DNA from: Tieghemiomyces parasiticus
Taxonomy: Eukaryota > Kickxellomycota > Dimargaritomycetes > Dimargaritales > Dimargaritaceae
DNA length: 64,000 bases
Assembly (NCBI GenBank): GCA_027575765.1
Contig: JANBPT010000013.1
Span: 62,001 to 126,000, forward strand
Direction of reading: 5' to 3'
The position numbers and the translations under genes were made by a program. Positions 54,986 to 64,000 of this stretch are shown here, one piece after another. A model generated the notes under the pieces. It saw nothing but the letters and a program-made list of their open reading frames with translations. It had not been told where the DNA came from and made no database searches. Each line of letters begins with the position of its first letter. Within the stretch, counting starts at the first letter, position 1.

Positions 54986-57900
54986 TTAATGGAAGAAGTA
55001 GTTGCTCTCGGCCACTTCCTTGATGTTAAAATCGCCCTTGGCGGGCAACGGGGGGAACACAATGGGGGTAAAGTCCAACGGTACGATCCGCCGGGCCTTG
55101 TGCGCCGCGGCATCCGCCTTGGATTTACGCCCCACCTTGGTCTTCACCGTCAGGTTATCGTCCCACGTAACGGTATCCTCACCCTCCTCCATTGCGGAGG
55201 AGAGTACGTCGTCTTCGCCCAAGCCATGCTCGGCCGATGATTTAAGATTGCGGCCGCCAGCCTTGGACTTATTATGGGTCTTACGAGGCTTGGTGGTTCC
55301 CGGGGTCGTGGCGTCGACGGTGGCCAGGGCCTCGTAGAGGTACTCGTCGTCCTCCATTGAAATGGAATCCACCGGGTACGAGGCGTCGCTGCTGTCGCTA
55401 TCGAGTCCTTCGAGCATATCGCTTAACGTACGCGGAGGAGTTGCGGATGGGTCGACACCGGTATGTCCCTCCGTCGCCGCCGCCAACCGGGCCTTGGCGG
55501 CGGCACGTTTACCGCCGGTCCGTACCGTGGGTATCATATGTGACCCGTAGCGGGTCTGGAACTCCTGGTGAAGGTTCTCGAGGATAGGTTGGCTGTGCAG
55601 GGCGATAAACTGATCCCGCAGGATAATGTTCATGGTGTCCACGTCGCAGGCGTGGGTCCAGTAACTGTCGTGTACCGACGCGAAGGTCAACCCTTGTTTG
55701 GCGCACTCGAGGGCCGACAGCATCATGTGGCAGGCATCGAGGGAGTGGATGAAATTGGGGGGGAAGGCCGTGCGCTGCTTGCGCGAGTTGACCGGCGCGG
55801 CGTTGTTGGTGTCGGCAATCTGGACGGTCTGCAGTTGGGTGCGAATGATCCGGAGGGCCACGTTGCGGTAAGGTTGGACCACCGTGAGGTTAAGGGGCGT
55901 GGTCCAGATCACCGAGTTCATGTTCTCGCGCGCCAGCTTGGACTGATCGCTCTTGTTGAGCGCGGCCAAACTCGGCGTCGTGGCACTGCCGTCCCCGGTT
56001 GTTCCGGGCTTGGCCGCCGCCTCAGCCTTCAGTTCCTGCGCCAGCACTGTGAGAAACCCTACATCGACGCTGCTGGAAATGAGACGCGCGGCCTCGTTCA
56101 GCCAGTCCTGAATCTGCTGGGCGCAGTGGAAGATCTCACCGAGGGACCGGAAGACCTGGCGGGCGAGGTACGAGCTGCAGCGGTACACCTGGTCTTCGGC
56201 CAGGCCGTCTACCTCGCGCAGTCGGCGGTAGATTTGCTCGCGGGCGCCGATAAATGTCACGCCATACACGTTGGTCATGACTGTTTGTTTGATTACCTTG
56301 CGGTTGATCCGACCCAATAGGAGCACAGCCTGCGGGATCCCCTCGGCGGCATCCTGTGCGACCCGCTCTTTTACGAGATCCAGAACCCCGCTGTACACGT
56401 CCTGAGGTGCGTCGGAGGGGATGAGGTTGACCTGCTGGGCGCCCCGACGATCACAGCCCAGGGCGGCATAGTGCTGGAGCCCGTTGCAGGTTCCGTCCTG
56501 GTGCACCGGGAGGTGGCTCACGTAGGCCGACGGGTCGGGACACTGGGAGGCCTGGTGCAGGTCCATACAGGTAGCCAGGCACTGCCAGGGATCTTCGGCC
56601 TGCAGCCACCAACGTGAGCCGTCCAGAGGGTTGAGCGCCGAATCAGCAATGTCGTCGGCGTGGTCGATGGCGAACTGCTCACGGTCGTCAAAGGAATGCT
56701 TGTCGTACCCGTACAGGTTAGCCAGCTGGATGCGCAGCCAGCGTAGGCCCCGGGGGCCGAGCGGCCGGCCCTTGTCGAAGTGCATGAGACCGCGGCACAG
56801 GTCGCTGCCTAGGTGATTAAAGTGTGGCGGGATCGGGTACGCCCGTCCACGGAAGTCTAGGTTGTGTGGGAAGTAAAACGGGTAGTCGAGGAAGGCGCGT
56901 GCAATCTCCACCTTGTAGTTTGCACTGCACCGCAGGGAGTGGTTGTTGGAGATGGCGATCTGCACGGCGCGGCGGCGGCGCTGGTAGTCGATGCGGGCCT
57001 TGGCGTCAGTGTCGTAGTTGGCCGGTTTTTCCGGGAGGGCCAGGTCCAGGTGGGCTGGTGGCAGGTCGGCCATGCCCTCGCCCGAGTTCCAAACCTTGGC
57101 CACTACATCAAACAGCCGTCGGTTGATGGCCCACCGTGTGCCGCCCAACGTGTCCAGGCTGGCGTGGATAGTGTCGAGGCGGCCGTCGCGCGAGGCCTGC
57201 TTGAGGTACCGTAGTTCGTCGGGGGTGTTGCGCAAGCGCACCGAAAGCGAGCGCAGGGTGAGGTAGCCACCCGAGTCATGGGCCAACCAGGGCCTCGGGG
57301 GCACGATCATCGGGAGGGTACTGGGACTGTACTTCTCCTGGACCTCCTCGCGGCTCAGGATCTCCAAGGTCTCCTTAGCCAGCCGGACGACACCAAGGCG
57401 CCGGCCGTTGTCGAACGTGTAGGCGTGGTAGAAAGCGGCCACGGGGGTGGTGACGGGCCGGTCAGTGCCCGGGTCTACCCGCTGGGACGGCAGGCGGGCC
57501 GTGTCGAGGATAAAGGACAAAAGTAGGGTACCGACGCGCACCTTGACGTTCTCGGGCCAGCAAGGCCGCCAGGCGGTCTGGACCTGGTCCGTCTCTATCT
57601 TCTGCATGGCCCGTCGGACTGCCATGTCTAGCATCTTACCCGACGATGACAGGTAGCTGGTAGCCATGTACTTGGGGACCAGGTGGGCATGGTCTTTTTT
57701 ACGAAATTGGATGGCATTGTACTCAGCCTCTAGGCGGTCACCAATGTGGTGGACTGTGCTGGCCAGTGGAACGTGGCCCACGGTTCCACGATGGCTGCGG
57801 ACGGCGTAGGCCTCCAGGAGGCCCAGAATGGCAATCAGAGCGGCCTTGCGCGGGGTCACAGCTTTGAGGAACGGCCCATAAAATATCCGGTCGTTGTGGG

Positions 57901-59101
57901 CCGGGTCGTCCTTGGGTAGCCGGTCGATCAGATACACCTCCTTTTCAATGAGCTCGGCGACGCGCGGGAGCCACTCACCGATGTGGCCGCGCATTGACCG
58001 CATACTGAGGTGGGCGAAGGGGTCCTGGCGGGCTTCTTTACCGGCCTGCAGCTGCTCCTGGTAACTGGCCAGAGTGTCCTGCTCCATGCGAATCTGCTTC
58101 TCATAAAGGTCGTACTGCTGCTGGCCCAGAGCAGTGAGCGAGCGCTGGATGAGCTGGACGCCCAGGGTATTGTTGGACCGCAGGGGTACGGCCTCCATGG
58201 TGGTGTCTGTGGCCTCGTGCTGCTGGGTCAGGTTGGAGAGGGCGTCAAAGTAGTTCTGGATGGCTTGGACCGCCCCAGGCCCGTGGCCGGCACCGGCTTT
58301 GTGGCGTAGATTCTGAACCTGGACGAAACGCTCCAAGTCGGTCCCACTGCCAGCTTGAAACGATGAGTCGTTGGTGACCAGGGGCATGACGGCGGCCACG
58401 TCAGCAGTGGATAGGTAGGGGCTGCCTAGGAGCTGGGGCGCCGTGAGCCCGCGGCGGTGTAAATCCTGGAGCAGGGCGGCGACCATACTAGTCTGCTCGG
58501 CATGCATGCTGCCTTTAATCATGATGGCGTACGTATCAGCGTTGGGGGCCAGATGAAACGTGCGGAGCATTTCAAACCACTCCAGTGCCAACACGTGCTT
58601 GGGCCGCGGGCGGCTCTCCATTAGGCCATTGAGGAGGGCGTTGTGGAAAGAAATATCGGCATGCTGGGCCATCTCCTCCGGGTGGAAGGTGTGGAGGCCC
58701 TGGACGAGGCGTTTCGCCCGCGCAAAGTCGCCTGTTTCCAGGCAAACCTGGGCCAGCGTGAGCTGGTCCTGCAGCGAAACGTCGCCGGGGAAAACCAGGC
58801 GGCTTTTGGGGATCTCTGGGGGCAGAATGAGCAATTGGGGGGCGCCCAGGTAGGGATTCGGCTCACCCGCAGTGCCAGCGTAGGACGGCGGGGGCGGACC
58901 GTAATTTCCCGGGTCAGAAGTCTCCTCTACAGCGGCGGTCGCGGCCTGCTGCCGGGGCGGAGACGGGTGTACAGCGGTGGGTGGGACGCCATGGAGGCCT
59001 GCCCGACGTAGGTTGACAGCAGGCCGGGCCAGGGTGGCTGACCGTAGTGGCCGTGCCAACCGCGACCGGACCATGGAAGGCAGTCCACGCAGGAAGTGCA
59101 T
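54986..59101 (-). CDS. RPO41: Mitochondrial DNA-directed RNA polymerase Rpo41
   Basis: Single exon of 1,371 residues (yeast 1,351). The N-terminus (MHFLRGLPSMVRSRLARPLRSATLARP) is a strong mitochondrial targeting sequence; a second ATG nine codons in is also possible. T7-type polymerase motifs follow: DFRGRAYPIPPHFNHLG, the first catalytic Asp in VHQDGTCNGLQHYAALG (near 866), KVIKQTVMTNVYGVTF in the O-helix, and the second Asp in VHDSYWTHACDVD (near 1140). The end NIKEVAESNYFFH is the conserved foot. Between the HDSYW part and the foot lies a long Ser/Asp/Lys-rich insertion of about 150 residues. It transcribes the mitochondrial genome and primes its replication. Confidence 0.97.
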   Translation of the reverse strand: MHFLRGLPSMVRSRLARPLRSATLARPAVNLRRAGLHGVPPTAVHPSPPRQQAATAAVEETSDPGNYGPPPPSYAGTAGEPNPYLGAPQLLILPPEIPKSRLVFPGDVSLQDQLTLAQVCLETGDFARAKRLVQGLHTFHPEEMAQHADISFHNALLNGLMESRPRPKHVLALEWFEMLRTFHLAPNADTYAIMIKGSMHAEQTSMVAALLQDLHRRGLTAPQLLGSPYLSTADVAAVMPLVTNDSSFQAGSGTDLERFVQVQNLRHKAGAGHGPGAVQAIQNYFDALSNLTQQHEATDTTMEAVPLRSNNTLGVQLIQRSLTALGQQQYDLYEKQIRMEQDTLASYQEQLQAGKEARQDPFAHLSMRSMRGHIGEWLPRVAELIEKEVYLIDRLPKDDPAHNDRIFYGPFLKAVTPRKAALIAILGLLEAYAVRSHRGTVGHVPLASTVHHIGDRLEAEYNAIQFRKKDHAHLVPKYMATSYLSSSGKMLDMAVRRAMQKIETDQVQTAWRPCWPENVKVRVGTLLLSFILDTARLPSQRVDPGTDRPVTTPVAAFYHAYTFDNGRRLGVVRLAKETLEILSREEVQEKYSPSTLPMIVPPRPWLAHDSGGYLTLRSLSVRLRNTPDELRYLKQASRDGRLDTIHASLDTLGGTRWAINRRLFDVVAKVWNSGEGMADLPPAHLDLALPEKPANYDTDAKARIDYQRRRRAVQIAISNNHSLRCSANYKVEIARAFLDYPFYFPHNLDFRGRAYPIPPHFNHLGSDLCRGLMHFDKGRPLGPRGLRWLRIQLANLYGYDKHSFDDREQFAIDHADDIADSALNPLDGSRWWLQAEDPWQCLATCMDLHQASQCPDPSAYVSHLPVHQDGTCNGLQHYAALGCDRRGAQQVNLIPSDAPQDVYSGVLDLVKERVAQDAAEGIPQAVLLLGRINRKVIKQTVMTNVYGVTFIGAREQIYRRLREVDGLAEDQVYRCSSYLARQVFRSLGEIFHCAQQIQDWLNEAARLISSSVDVGFLTVLAQELKAEAAAKPGTTGDGSATTPSLAALNKSDQSKLARENMNSVIWTTPLNLTVVQPYRNVALRIIRTQLQTVQIADTNNAAPVNSRKQRTAFPPNFIHSLDACHMMLSALECAKQGLTFASVHDSYWTHACDVDTMNIILRDQFIALHSQPILENLHQEFQTRYGSHMIPTVRTGGKRAAAKARLAAATEGHTGVDPSATPPRTLSDMLEGLDSDSSDASYPVDSISMEDDEYLYEALATVDATTPGTTKPRKTHNKSKAGGRNLKSSAEHGLGEDDVLSSAMEEGEDTVTWDDNLTVKTKVGRKSKADAAAHKARRIVPLDFTPIVFPPLPAKGDFNIKEVAESNYFFH

Positions 59102-60168
59102 ATGGGCGAAAAAATAGGACAGTCGCCGAACAGGGCCCGGGGATTCGTTGCAAGAGGATACGAAGTATACACCGGTGACAAGTAACGCACGGGTAGGTCA
59201 AGCAGATAATAAGCGTTGTGAAAATAGCGCCCGTGACGATCCGAATATCGGGATCTACAGTTTGCGTCGCTCCTGCGCAAAGAATCACTGGCGTGGCAAG
59301 TTGGCCGGCGAGTTAACTATGACAAGGACACTAGGTGGTTCTACTAGTGGCGAGAGGCAAACTGGGTAGGAGGTCGATTACGAAGAGTCCACAAAGGCCA
59401 GCGGGATCCTCATTGCATGGCTTGAAGGGTGTAGAGTAGCGTGGCGATGAATAATGAGTTCTAGAGAGTGGTAAGTAGGGTTATAACAGCTGGGCCCAAC
59501 GCGTGCTTCATAAGACGTGGCCACTTTTTTTTGCACTCTACGCTGGTCTACTCGCTCTACATTCGTCTGCGTGGCCGATCGGTCAGAGTCGCCGCAGCCG
59601 CGTGTATAAACAGGTTCCTACAAACGAATAGGGAGCCAACTACCGATCCTCCAGGTGGCGAGGATAAAAAAAAAGGATAAAAAAAAAAAGAATCATACCT
59701 CCCTCAAGCATGGGCGTGTGTGTGTAATTAGTGGAGCCAGAATAACAACTGGGCTCAGTGGGCCAGTCTAAGGTGGTATGACAGCCTTGCCAGTGGGACG
59801 GAGGCGTTTGCATGTCCGACACTGGCCACTGGTCCAATTTTCCCGCCTAGTAAATATACCAAGGTACGCGGCCAGAAATCATTCCCATCCAGCAACTTTC
59901 CCCCGCCCCATCACTTGAGACTGCCATCCAAACGATGGTGGTCCCAGGTGTGATTACGGGGGGGGGGGTTTAGCTAACGAGAGATAACGACCGGAATTTA
60001 GGCGGAGGCCGTAGCTGTGACGAGCTCGGGTTTGCTTAATGGTAATATGTATTAATATTGGGTATGGGGAGTGGTCTAACCGGGCCGATCACAAGCGAAG
60101 TGAAGAACCCTCTGGGCTATTGAAGGAATTAAAACAATGCAATGCACCTCCCCCTCCCGCCAAGTCAA
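59102..60168. other. Intergenic, 1.07 kb
   Basis: RPO41 promoter and 3' flank of the nucleoporin gene. It contains A runs near 59667-59690, an 11-G run (59958-59968) and an AT-rich patch near 60043-60058. No gene is supported. Confidence 0.6.
59958..59968 (+). repeat. 11-base G run
   Basis: Uninterrupted G run in the RPO41-nucleoporin spacer. Confidence 0.9.
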
Positions 60169-63100
60169 TCATTGAGACTTGGGGACCAGTTTGACCAGCA
60201 GTTTCGGATAAACGTCACAGAGGCCCCATAGTTCGTGGGCTGCCTGGATATCGGGACCCATTTCATTCGCGGCCGTCGTGCCGGTTATTTTGGTCACCGA
60301 TGGGAACGCAGCCTCGACCGCGCTTCGGATCCGGCGCACCGTGTCACGGATATCACGACTGACGGAGGGCAGCGTGTTCTCGCGGAATTGGCGAGCAGAA
60401 CGGTGGAAGGCGTCGCGAGTTGAATTGGACGGGATGGCGGCCGGAACATGGGTCTGGAGGGCCAGTTGGGCGGCGGCGTACAGCAGTAGGTTCTGCAGGA
60501 TGGACACAACGAGAACCCGCGGGGCGAGGGTGGACGTGCCTTTGCCATTAGCGTTTGACTTGGCCGAGGCAGCTGTAGTCAGGCCCAGAGCCGGGCCGAG
60601 AGGCGGTGGTTTCATTGTGACACCTGCCGATGACGATGGGCCTGCGCCAGCGGACGAGGAGGTGGGAGATTCGAAGGCGGCCACGCAGTCCGCCGCCAAA
60701 TCCAACAGCGAACCCAGCGTGAGGTGGTTACCTGCCGCGCTCATAGAGAGTTCCAGCCAGGGCACCCGGTGACCCCAGGCCGCGTGGGCAGCTGCGGCCA
60801 GCCCTTCAGCATCACCGGAGCCCGGGTGAAGTTGGCTCAGGTCGGCCAGGGACGGCGTGAAGCGAGTCAGGGTCAGTAGCGTATCGCGGAGAGTACGGAG
60901 CACGTGCGGGCCGATCGGGAGGTGCGGTGGGTCGGTAGGGCGCGCCGTGGGTAAATAGCCAGCCAGGGCCTCTGCGGCGGGGTCCAAACCAGTAATGACG
61001 AGGGTGCCGAGAAAGCGCGCGTCCCCAGCCTGGGACGGCCCTTGGAGCAGGGCAGCCAGGCGGGCTTCCTTGGTGCGGGTAGTAGCGACCGGAGCACCAT
61101 TGTCGCTGGAGGCACCGTCTAGTCCGACGATCAGGCTCGAGCGCGGATCAGTAACGGCAAGGGACGAGGGACGGCATAACCAGTGAGTGTACCGTAAAAG
61201 GACGACGGGAACCACGCGCGGGAGGAGGGGATCAGTCCACGCCACACCATGGGCGGCGGCTGCCCCTGCCAATTGTACGAGGCCTTCCACGACGGCCAAT
61301 TCGGCGAGGGTCCAAGGCCGCGTGCGGGATTCGGCGACCTGCAACGAGCGGACGACACCGTCAAGGTAGGGGGCCAATGGGGCGAGGGCAGCCATAACCT
61401 GGGTCTGTACCGTGGCGTGGCGGCCGAGGGTGCGGACCACGCTGGTGAGCAGCGTCAGAGTGAGGGTGACGGCCGAGGGCAGGTGGGTGGCAGCGGCTGT
61501 CAGCGGGGCGCTCAAATCGACGTCGGCGAGTGAGCCCCACGCCGGGCACCGACTTAGGGCCGGCAGCAGGTCGCTGGCCACCAGCTGTTCGAGGGCACCG
61601 TCGACGTGAGCCAGGGCGCCCAGAGCGAGGAGGAGATTCTGCAGGACGATGGCGTCGAGCGGGCGGGCCAGCTGGTGCGCGAAGAAGGGCCCCATATCGT
61701 ACTGCTGAAGCACGACCAACGAGTTGAGGGCGAAGGCGTTGTGGGCCGGGCGGAACAGTTCGTGGAAGAGGAGGGTCGCGCTGGCCACCACCAGGTCGAA
61801 GTCTGGCACGTCAAAGACGTCGCTCGCGTTCGGCACGGCCGGAAGGATCCCACGGCCAGTCGCCGACGTGTCACCCGAATCGGTAGCCGCCAACTGCTCG
61901 GCGTACACTGTACACACCCCGCGCAACCACCCGCACACGGGACCCTGGAGGCGGGCTACCTCCTGGCTCAGGGCACGGCGGGTATCTTGGTCACCGGCGG
62001 GGCGGCTCAGCAAGCAGGCGTAGACAGCGCCCAAGTAGGACCGGAAAACCAGCAGGCCCGAGGAGAAGTACGGGGACCCGAAAGGTTCTGGAGTGGACCC
62101 CAGGTGGTCGGCCAGGAGCGGAGCAAGGCTGCGGAGCGCTGCAAGCGGGGGCGGGCAGCGGACTGAGCGCACGGAGACCTGGAGGCGGCAGAGAGCGGCC
62201 ACGGTCATGACTACACGTGCCAATTGGCAGGCCCGTACGAGAGTCGGGGTGTCATGCACGGCCCCCAGGCGGCGTAGACGGTCCACACCCAAGTCGGCTA
62301 GGCGGCAAGGCAGACAGCCGGCCGCGGCATCACCCCCGGGAGCCAGACGGGCCCACAGCGCGGGTGACACCAGTAGATCACCCCAGGTGGCCTCGCGTTC
62401 GCGCTCAGCGGCGGTGCGCGACCGATACAGGTTGATCCGACGGAGCAGGGGGACCACACGTTGGACCAGGGAGGGATCGTCAGGAAGGCGGCGCGCCAGG
62501 TGGTCGGCTACGAGAGCTACGTCGTAGACATAATCTGGGCCGAGGGTGGTCGCGACAGCGGCCGCCTCGAGGTGGGACCGTACGGGGGAGACGAATCGCG
62601 TAAGATCCAGGCCCACACGATCGCGCAGCTGCGTCTCGACAGCCGCTAGCTCTTCGAAGAGGTCCGCCAGATTGTCAGTTGCAGAGATCTGCGCATTAGC
62701 TTTCGCCGTGGAGCTTCTGTCGCCCGCGGCGGCCATGCCTGCAAACACTACCCGGGATTGCTCCAGGATTGTGCTCTCAGTCGTGAGTCGCTTGAGCGCG
62801 CCGGAAACCTTCTCGTCGCCGGGGTAATGCAAAGCGACCAGCAGGAGAGGGCCCACAGCGGCTTGAGCCGTGATTTGATGGAGTCCACTCACCCACTCGG
62901 CCAGTGCTGGGTCCCGGTTGGCGTGCCCCGAGGGTGCCTTGGCCGGCGACCGCGTTGGCTGCAGAGCCGCCTCTGCGACTGGTGGCAAGCTCGGGTTGGC
63001 CAGCGCTAGTTCGGCGGCCGCCGTCCAGAAAGCGGCGTCCCCGCGCAGGGAGGAATAGACGGCCGGCACACCCGTCCCGGGACTTACGGCCAGATACAGG

Positions 63101-63999
63101 ACACGGAGGGCGGCAGTGAGGAGGGTTGGAGCGTTTTGACGCATAGCAGCCTGGAACTTGACCCAGCCGATAAGCGTGGTGGCTAGGCAGCTGTCGGCGA
63201 GGGCGGTGGGTTCTCGGGCGTCGAGGCGGCCGGTCAGCAGAGCAAAGGCGTGGGTCGGCGCGGCGCGCAGGACCACCGCAGCGTAGTGTACAACGGCGGC
63301 GGCGAGGGTGGGCTGATCACGCCAGCGTTTGGCAGCCTGGTTAGCGTGGCGGACCAGGGCCGAGCTGTGCACGTAAATCTCCGGGATGGGGAGGACCAAG
63401 TCGTAGCGAGCCATAAGCGGGAAGACCAGGTTAATCGTTTCCAGGGCGGCAGTGCACACGGCCGGGCGGTCGGCGTACAGAATGCACGGGTAGAGCGCCG
63501 GAAGGAGACCACGGCGGTCGCCGGCCCGGTCCCAGTCACGCCACAGGCGGAGTAACCCGGGTGTACCGTTGGCAGAGTCGGCGCAGTAGAGCGTGAGGAC
63601 AAGCGTCTTGAGTAGGCCCAGGGTGGTGAGCAGGAGAGTCTCGACGGTCTCGACGCGAGCGACTTCGGCGGCCTGGCGCAGGCGGTAGAGGTCTGGAACG
63701 ACGCGGGCAAGGGTGGCCCGGACCGGTTCCCACGCTACGGGTGTAGGTTTGGTGAGCAAGTCAGAGACGAAGCGCTGGTACACGGCCGGATAAGGATGGG
63801 GGAGGCCAGATGCCGTCTGAGGGCGCAGCACCGCGTCGTAGAGATCAAGTACGGCGCCGGTCAGGGTGGCCCACTCGATTGGCGACCGGATCTCGAGGGT
63901 GGCTAAACGGAGGTACAGCACGTTGTGTACGGCCCCGAGGGCGGCGGTCAGGACCCGAGCTGGACGGTGCGTGATGGCGGCCAGGTTCACACCTGACAT
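60169..63999 (-). CDS. NUP188: Nup188-like nucleoporin, partial (N-terminus beyond window)
   Basis: An open frame of 1,276 codons reaches the window edge; the Met at 63999 may be internal. The protein is almost entirely alpha-helical with Leu/Ala-rich repeats, as in the Nup188/Nup192 inner-ring scaffold. Matches by eye to Nup188 are in the C-terminal quarter: a TLLTLTRFTPSL block, then LTLGSLLDLA, and a final helical segment after a low-complexity linker. Nup188 is usually 1,600-1,900 residues, so several hundred residues would lie outside. No intron is seen in the 3.8 kb. It would be part of the nuclear pore inner ring. Other large helical scaffolds remain possible. Confidence 0.55.
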   Translation of the reverse strand: MSGVNLAAITHRPARVLTAALGAVHNVLYLRLATLEIRSPIEWATLTGAVLDLYDAVLRPQTASGLPHPYPAVYQRFVSDLLTKPTPVAWEPVRATLARVVPDLYRLRQAAEVARVETVETLLLTTLGLLKTLVLTLYCADSANGTPGLLRLWRDWDRAGDRRGLLPALYPCILYADRPAVCTAALETINLVFPLMARYDLVLPIPEIYVHSSALVRHANQAAKRWRDQPTLAAAVVHYAAVVLRAAPTHAFALLTGRLDAREPTALADSCLATTLIGWVKFQAAMRQNAPTLLTAALRVLYLAVSPGTGVPAVYSSLRGDAAFWTAAAELALANPSLPPVAEAALQPTRSPAKAPSGHANRDPALAEWVSGLHQITAQAAVGPLLLVALHYPGDEKVSGALKRLTTESTILEQSRVVFAGMAAAGDRSSTAKANAQISATDNLADLFEELAAVETQLRDRVGLDLTRFVSPVRSHLEAAAVATTLGPDYVYDVALVADHLARRLPDDPSLVQRVVPLLRRINLYRSRTAAEREREATWGDLLVSPALWARLAPGGDAAAGCLPCRLADLGVDRLRRLGAVHDTPTLVRACQLARVVMTVAALCRLQVSVRSVRCPPPLAALRSLAPLLADHLGSTPEPFGSPYFSSGLLVFRSYLGAVYACLLSRPAGDQDTRRALSQEVARLQGPVCGWLRGVCTVYAEQLAATDSGDTSATGRGILPAVPNASDVFDVPDFDLVVASATLLFHELFRPAHNAFALNSLVVLQQYDMGPFFAHQLARPLDAIVLQNLLLALGALAHVDGALEQLVASDLLPALSRCPAWGSLADVDLSAPLTAAATHLPSAVTLTLTLLTSVVRTLGRHATVQTQVMAALAPLAPYLDGVVRSLQVAESRTRPWTLAELAVVEGLVQLAGAAAAHGVAWTDPLLPRVVPVVLLRYTHWLCRPSSLAVTDPRSSLIVGLDGASSDNGAPVATTRTKEARLAALLQGPSQAGDARFLGTLVITGLDPAAEALAGYLPTARPTDPPHLPIGPHVLRTLRDTLLTLTRFTPSLADLSQLHPGSGDAEGLAAAAHAAWGHRVPWLELSMSAAGNHLTLGSLLDLAADCVAAFESPTSSSAGAGPSSSAGVTMKPPPLGPALGLTTAASAKSNANGKGTSTLAPRVLVVSILQNLLLYAAAQLALQTHVPAAIPSNSTRDAFHRSARQFRENTLPSVSRDIRDTVRRIRSAVEAAFPSVTKITGTTAANEMGPDIQAAHELWGLCDVYPKLLVKLVPKSQ

Positions 64000-64000
64000 G

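Noticed and set aside
55568..56320. 250-codon + strand ORF
   Set aside because: Antisense shadow of the RPO41 catalytic region; no recognisable domain.
61606..62166. 186-codon + strand ORF
   Set aside because: Antisense shadow inside the Nup188-like frame; composition matches reverse-frame bias only.

Overview
This window reads as nuclear DNA of a fungus, most likely an early-diverging (non-Dikarya) lineage; I would look first among the Zoopagomycota/Kickxellomycotina-type fungi. The evidence is the gene content (Mak5, Sda1, Pol I subunit Rpa135, mitochondrial RNA polymerase Rpo41, AP-3 mu, Yju2, Spp2), short spliceosomal introns with GTAAGT-type donors and CTAAC-type branch points, and genes that budding and fission yeast lack or have diverged from (RalGAP-beta, queuine transglycosylase subunit QTRT2, complex I factor NDUFAF6, a UBE2E-class E2, a MYSM1-like SANT+JAMM protein). 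The lineage call is inference; no rRNA or other phylogenetic marker was compared.

Layout. 0-4.4 kb: an ELMO-domain protein (+) and the DEAD-box helicase Mak5 (-). 4.4-6.9 kb: the longest gene-free stretch. 6.9-12.2 kb: a forkhead factor (+), PCNA (+) and a MEF2-type MADS factor (-). 13.8-18.4 kb, all (-): a four-exon coiled-coil protein of unknown role, proteasome alpha-7 (Pre10/PSMA3) and Yju2. 19-23.3 kb: a 117-residue unknown (+), AP-3 mu (-) and a Yea4/SLC35B4 nucleotide-sugar transporter (-). 24.1-27.7 kb: Rpa135 as one exon (-). 29.2-34.3 kb: a mitochondrial PPR-like protein (+) and the SANT+JAMM protein (-). 35.3-43.4 kb: QTRT2 (+) and a 1,597-residue RalGAP-beta (+). 44-50 kb: Pam16 (+), NDUFAF6 (-), Spp2 (-) and a UBE2E-class E2 (-). 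51.5-64 kb: Sda1 (+), Rpo41 (-) and the C-terminal part of a Nup188-like nucleoporin (-) that runs off the window end.

The genes are mostly housekeeping and do not form an operon or a biosynthetic cluster. Recurring themes are ribosome production (Mak5, Rpa135, Sda1), late spliceosome activation (Yju2, Spp2), mitochondrial gene expression, import and complex I assembly (Rpo41, PPR protein, Pam16, NDUFAF6), ubiquitin and proteasome (UBE2E, Pre10, JAMM protein), and membrane traffic or small-GTPase control (AP-3 mu, RalGAP-beta, ELMO protein). Exon structures were rebuilt by hand from splice signals, phase and family similarity; for every multi-exon model given, the exon lengths add up to an open frame.

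I found no CRISPR array, transposon, tRNA, rRNA or biosynthetic cluster. The most interesting items are the SANT+JAMM protein, RalGAP-beta, the two unrecognised spliced genes, a pair of hairpins in RalGAP-beta intron 1, and the UBE2E-class E2 with its unusually long intron.
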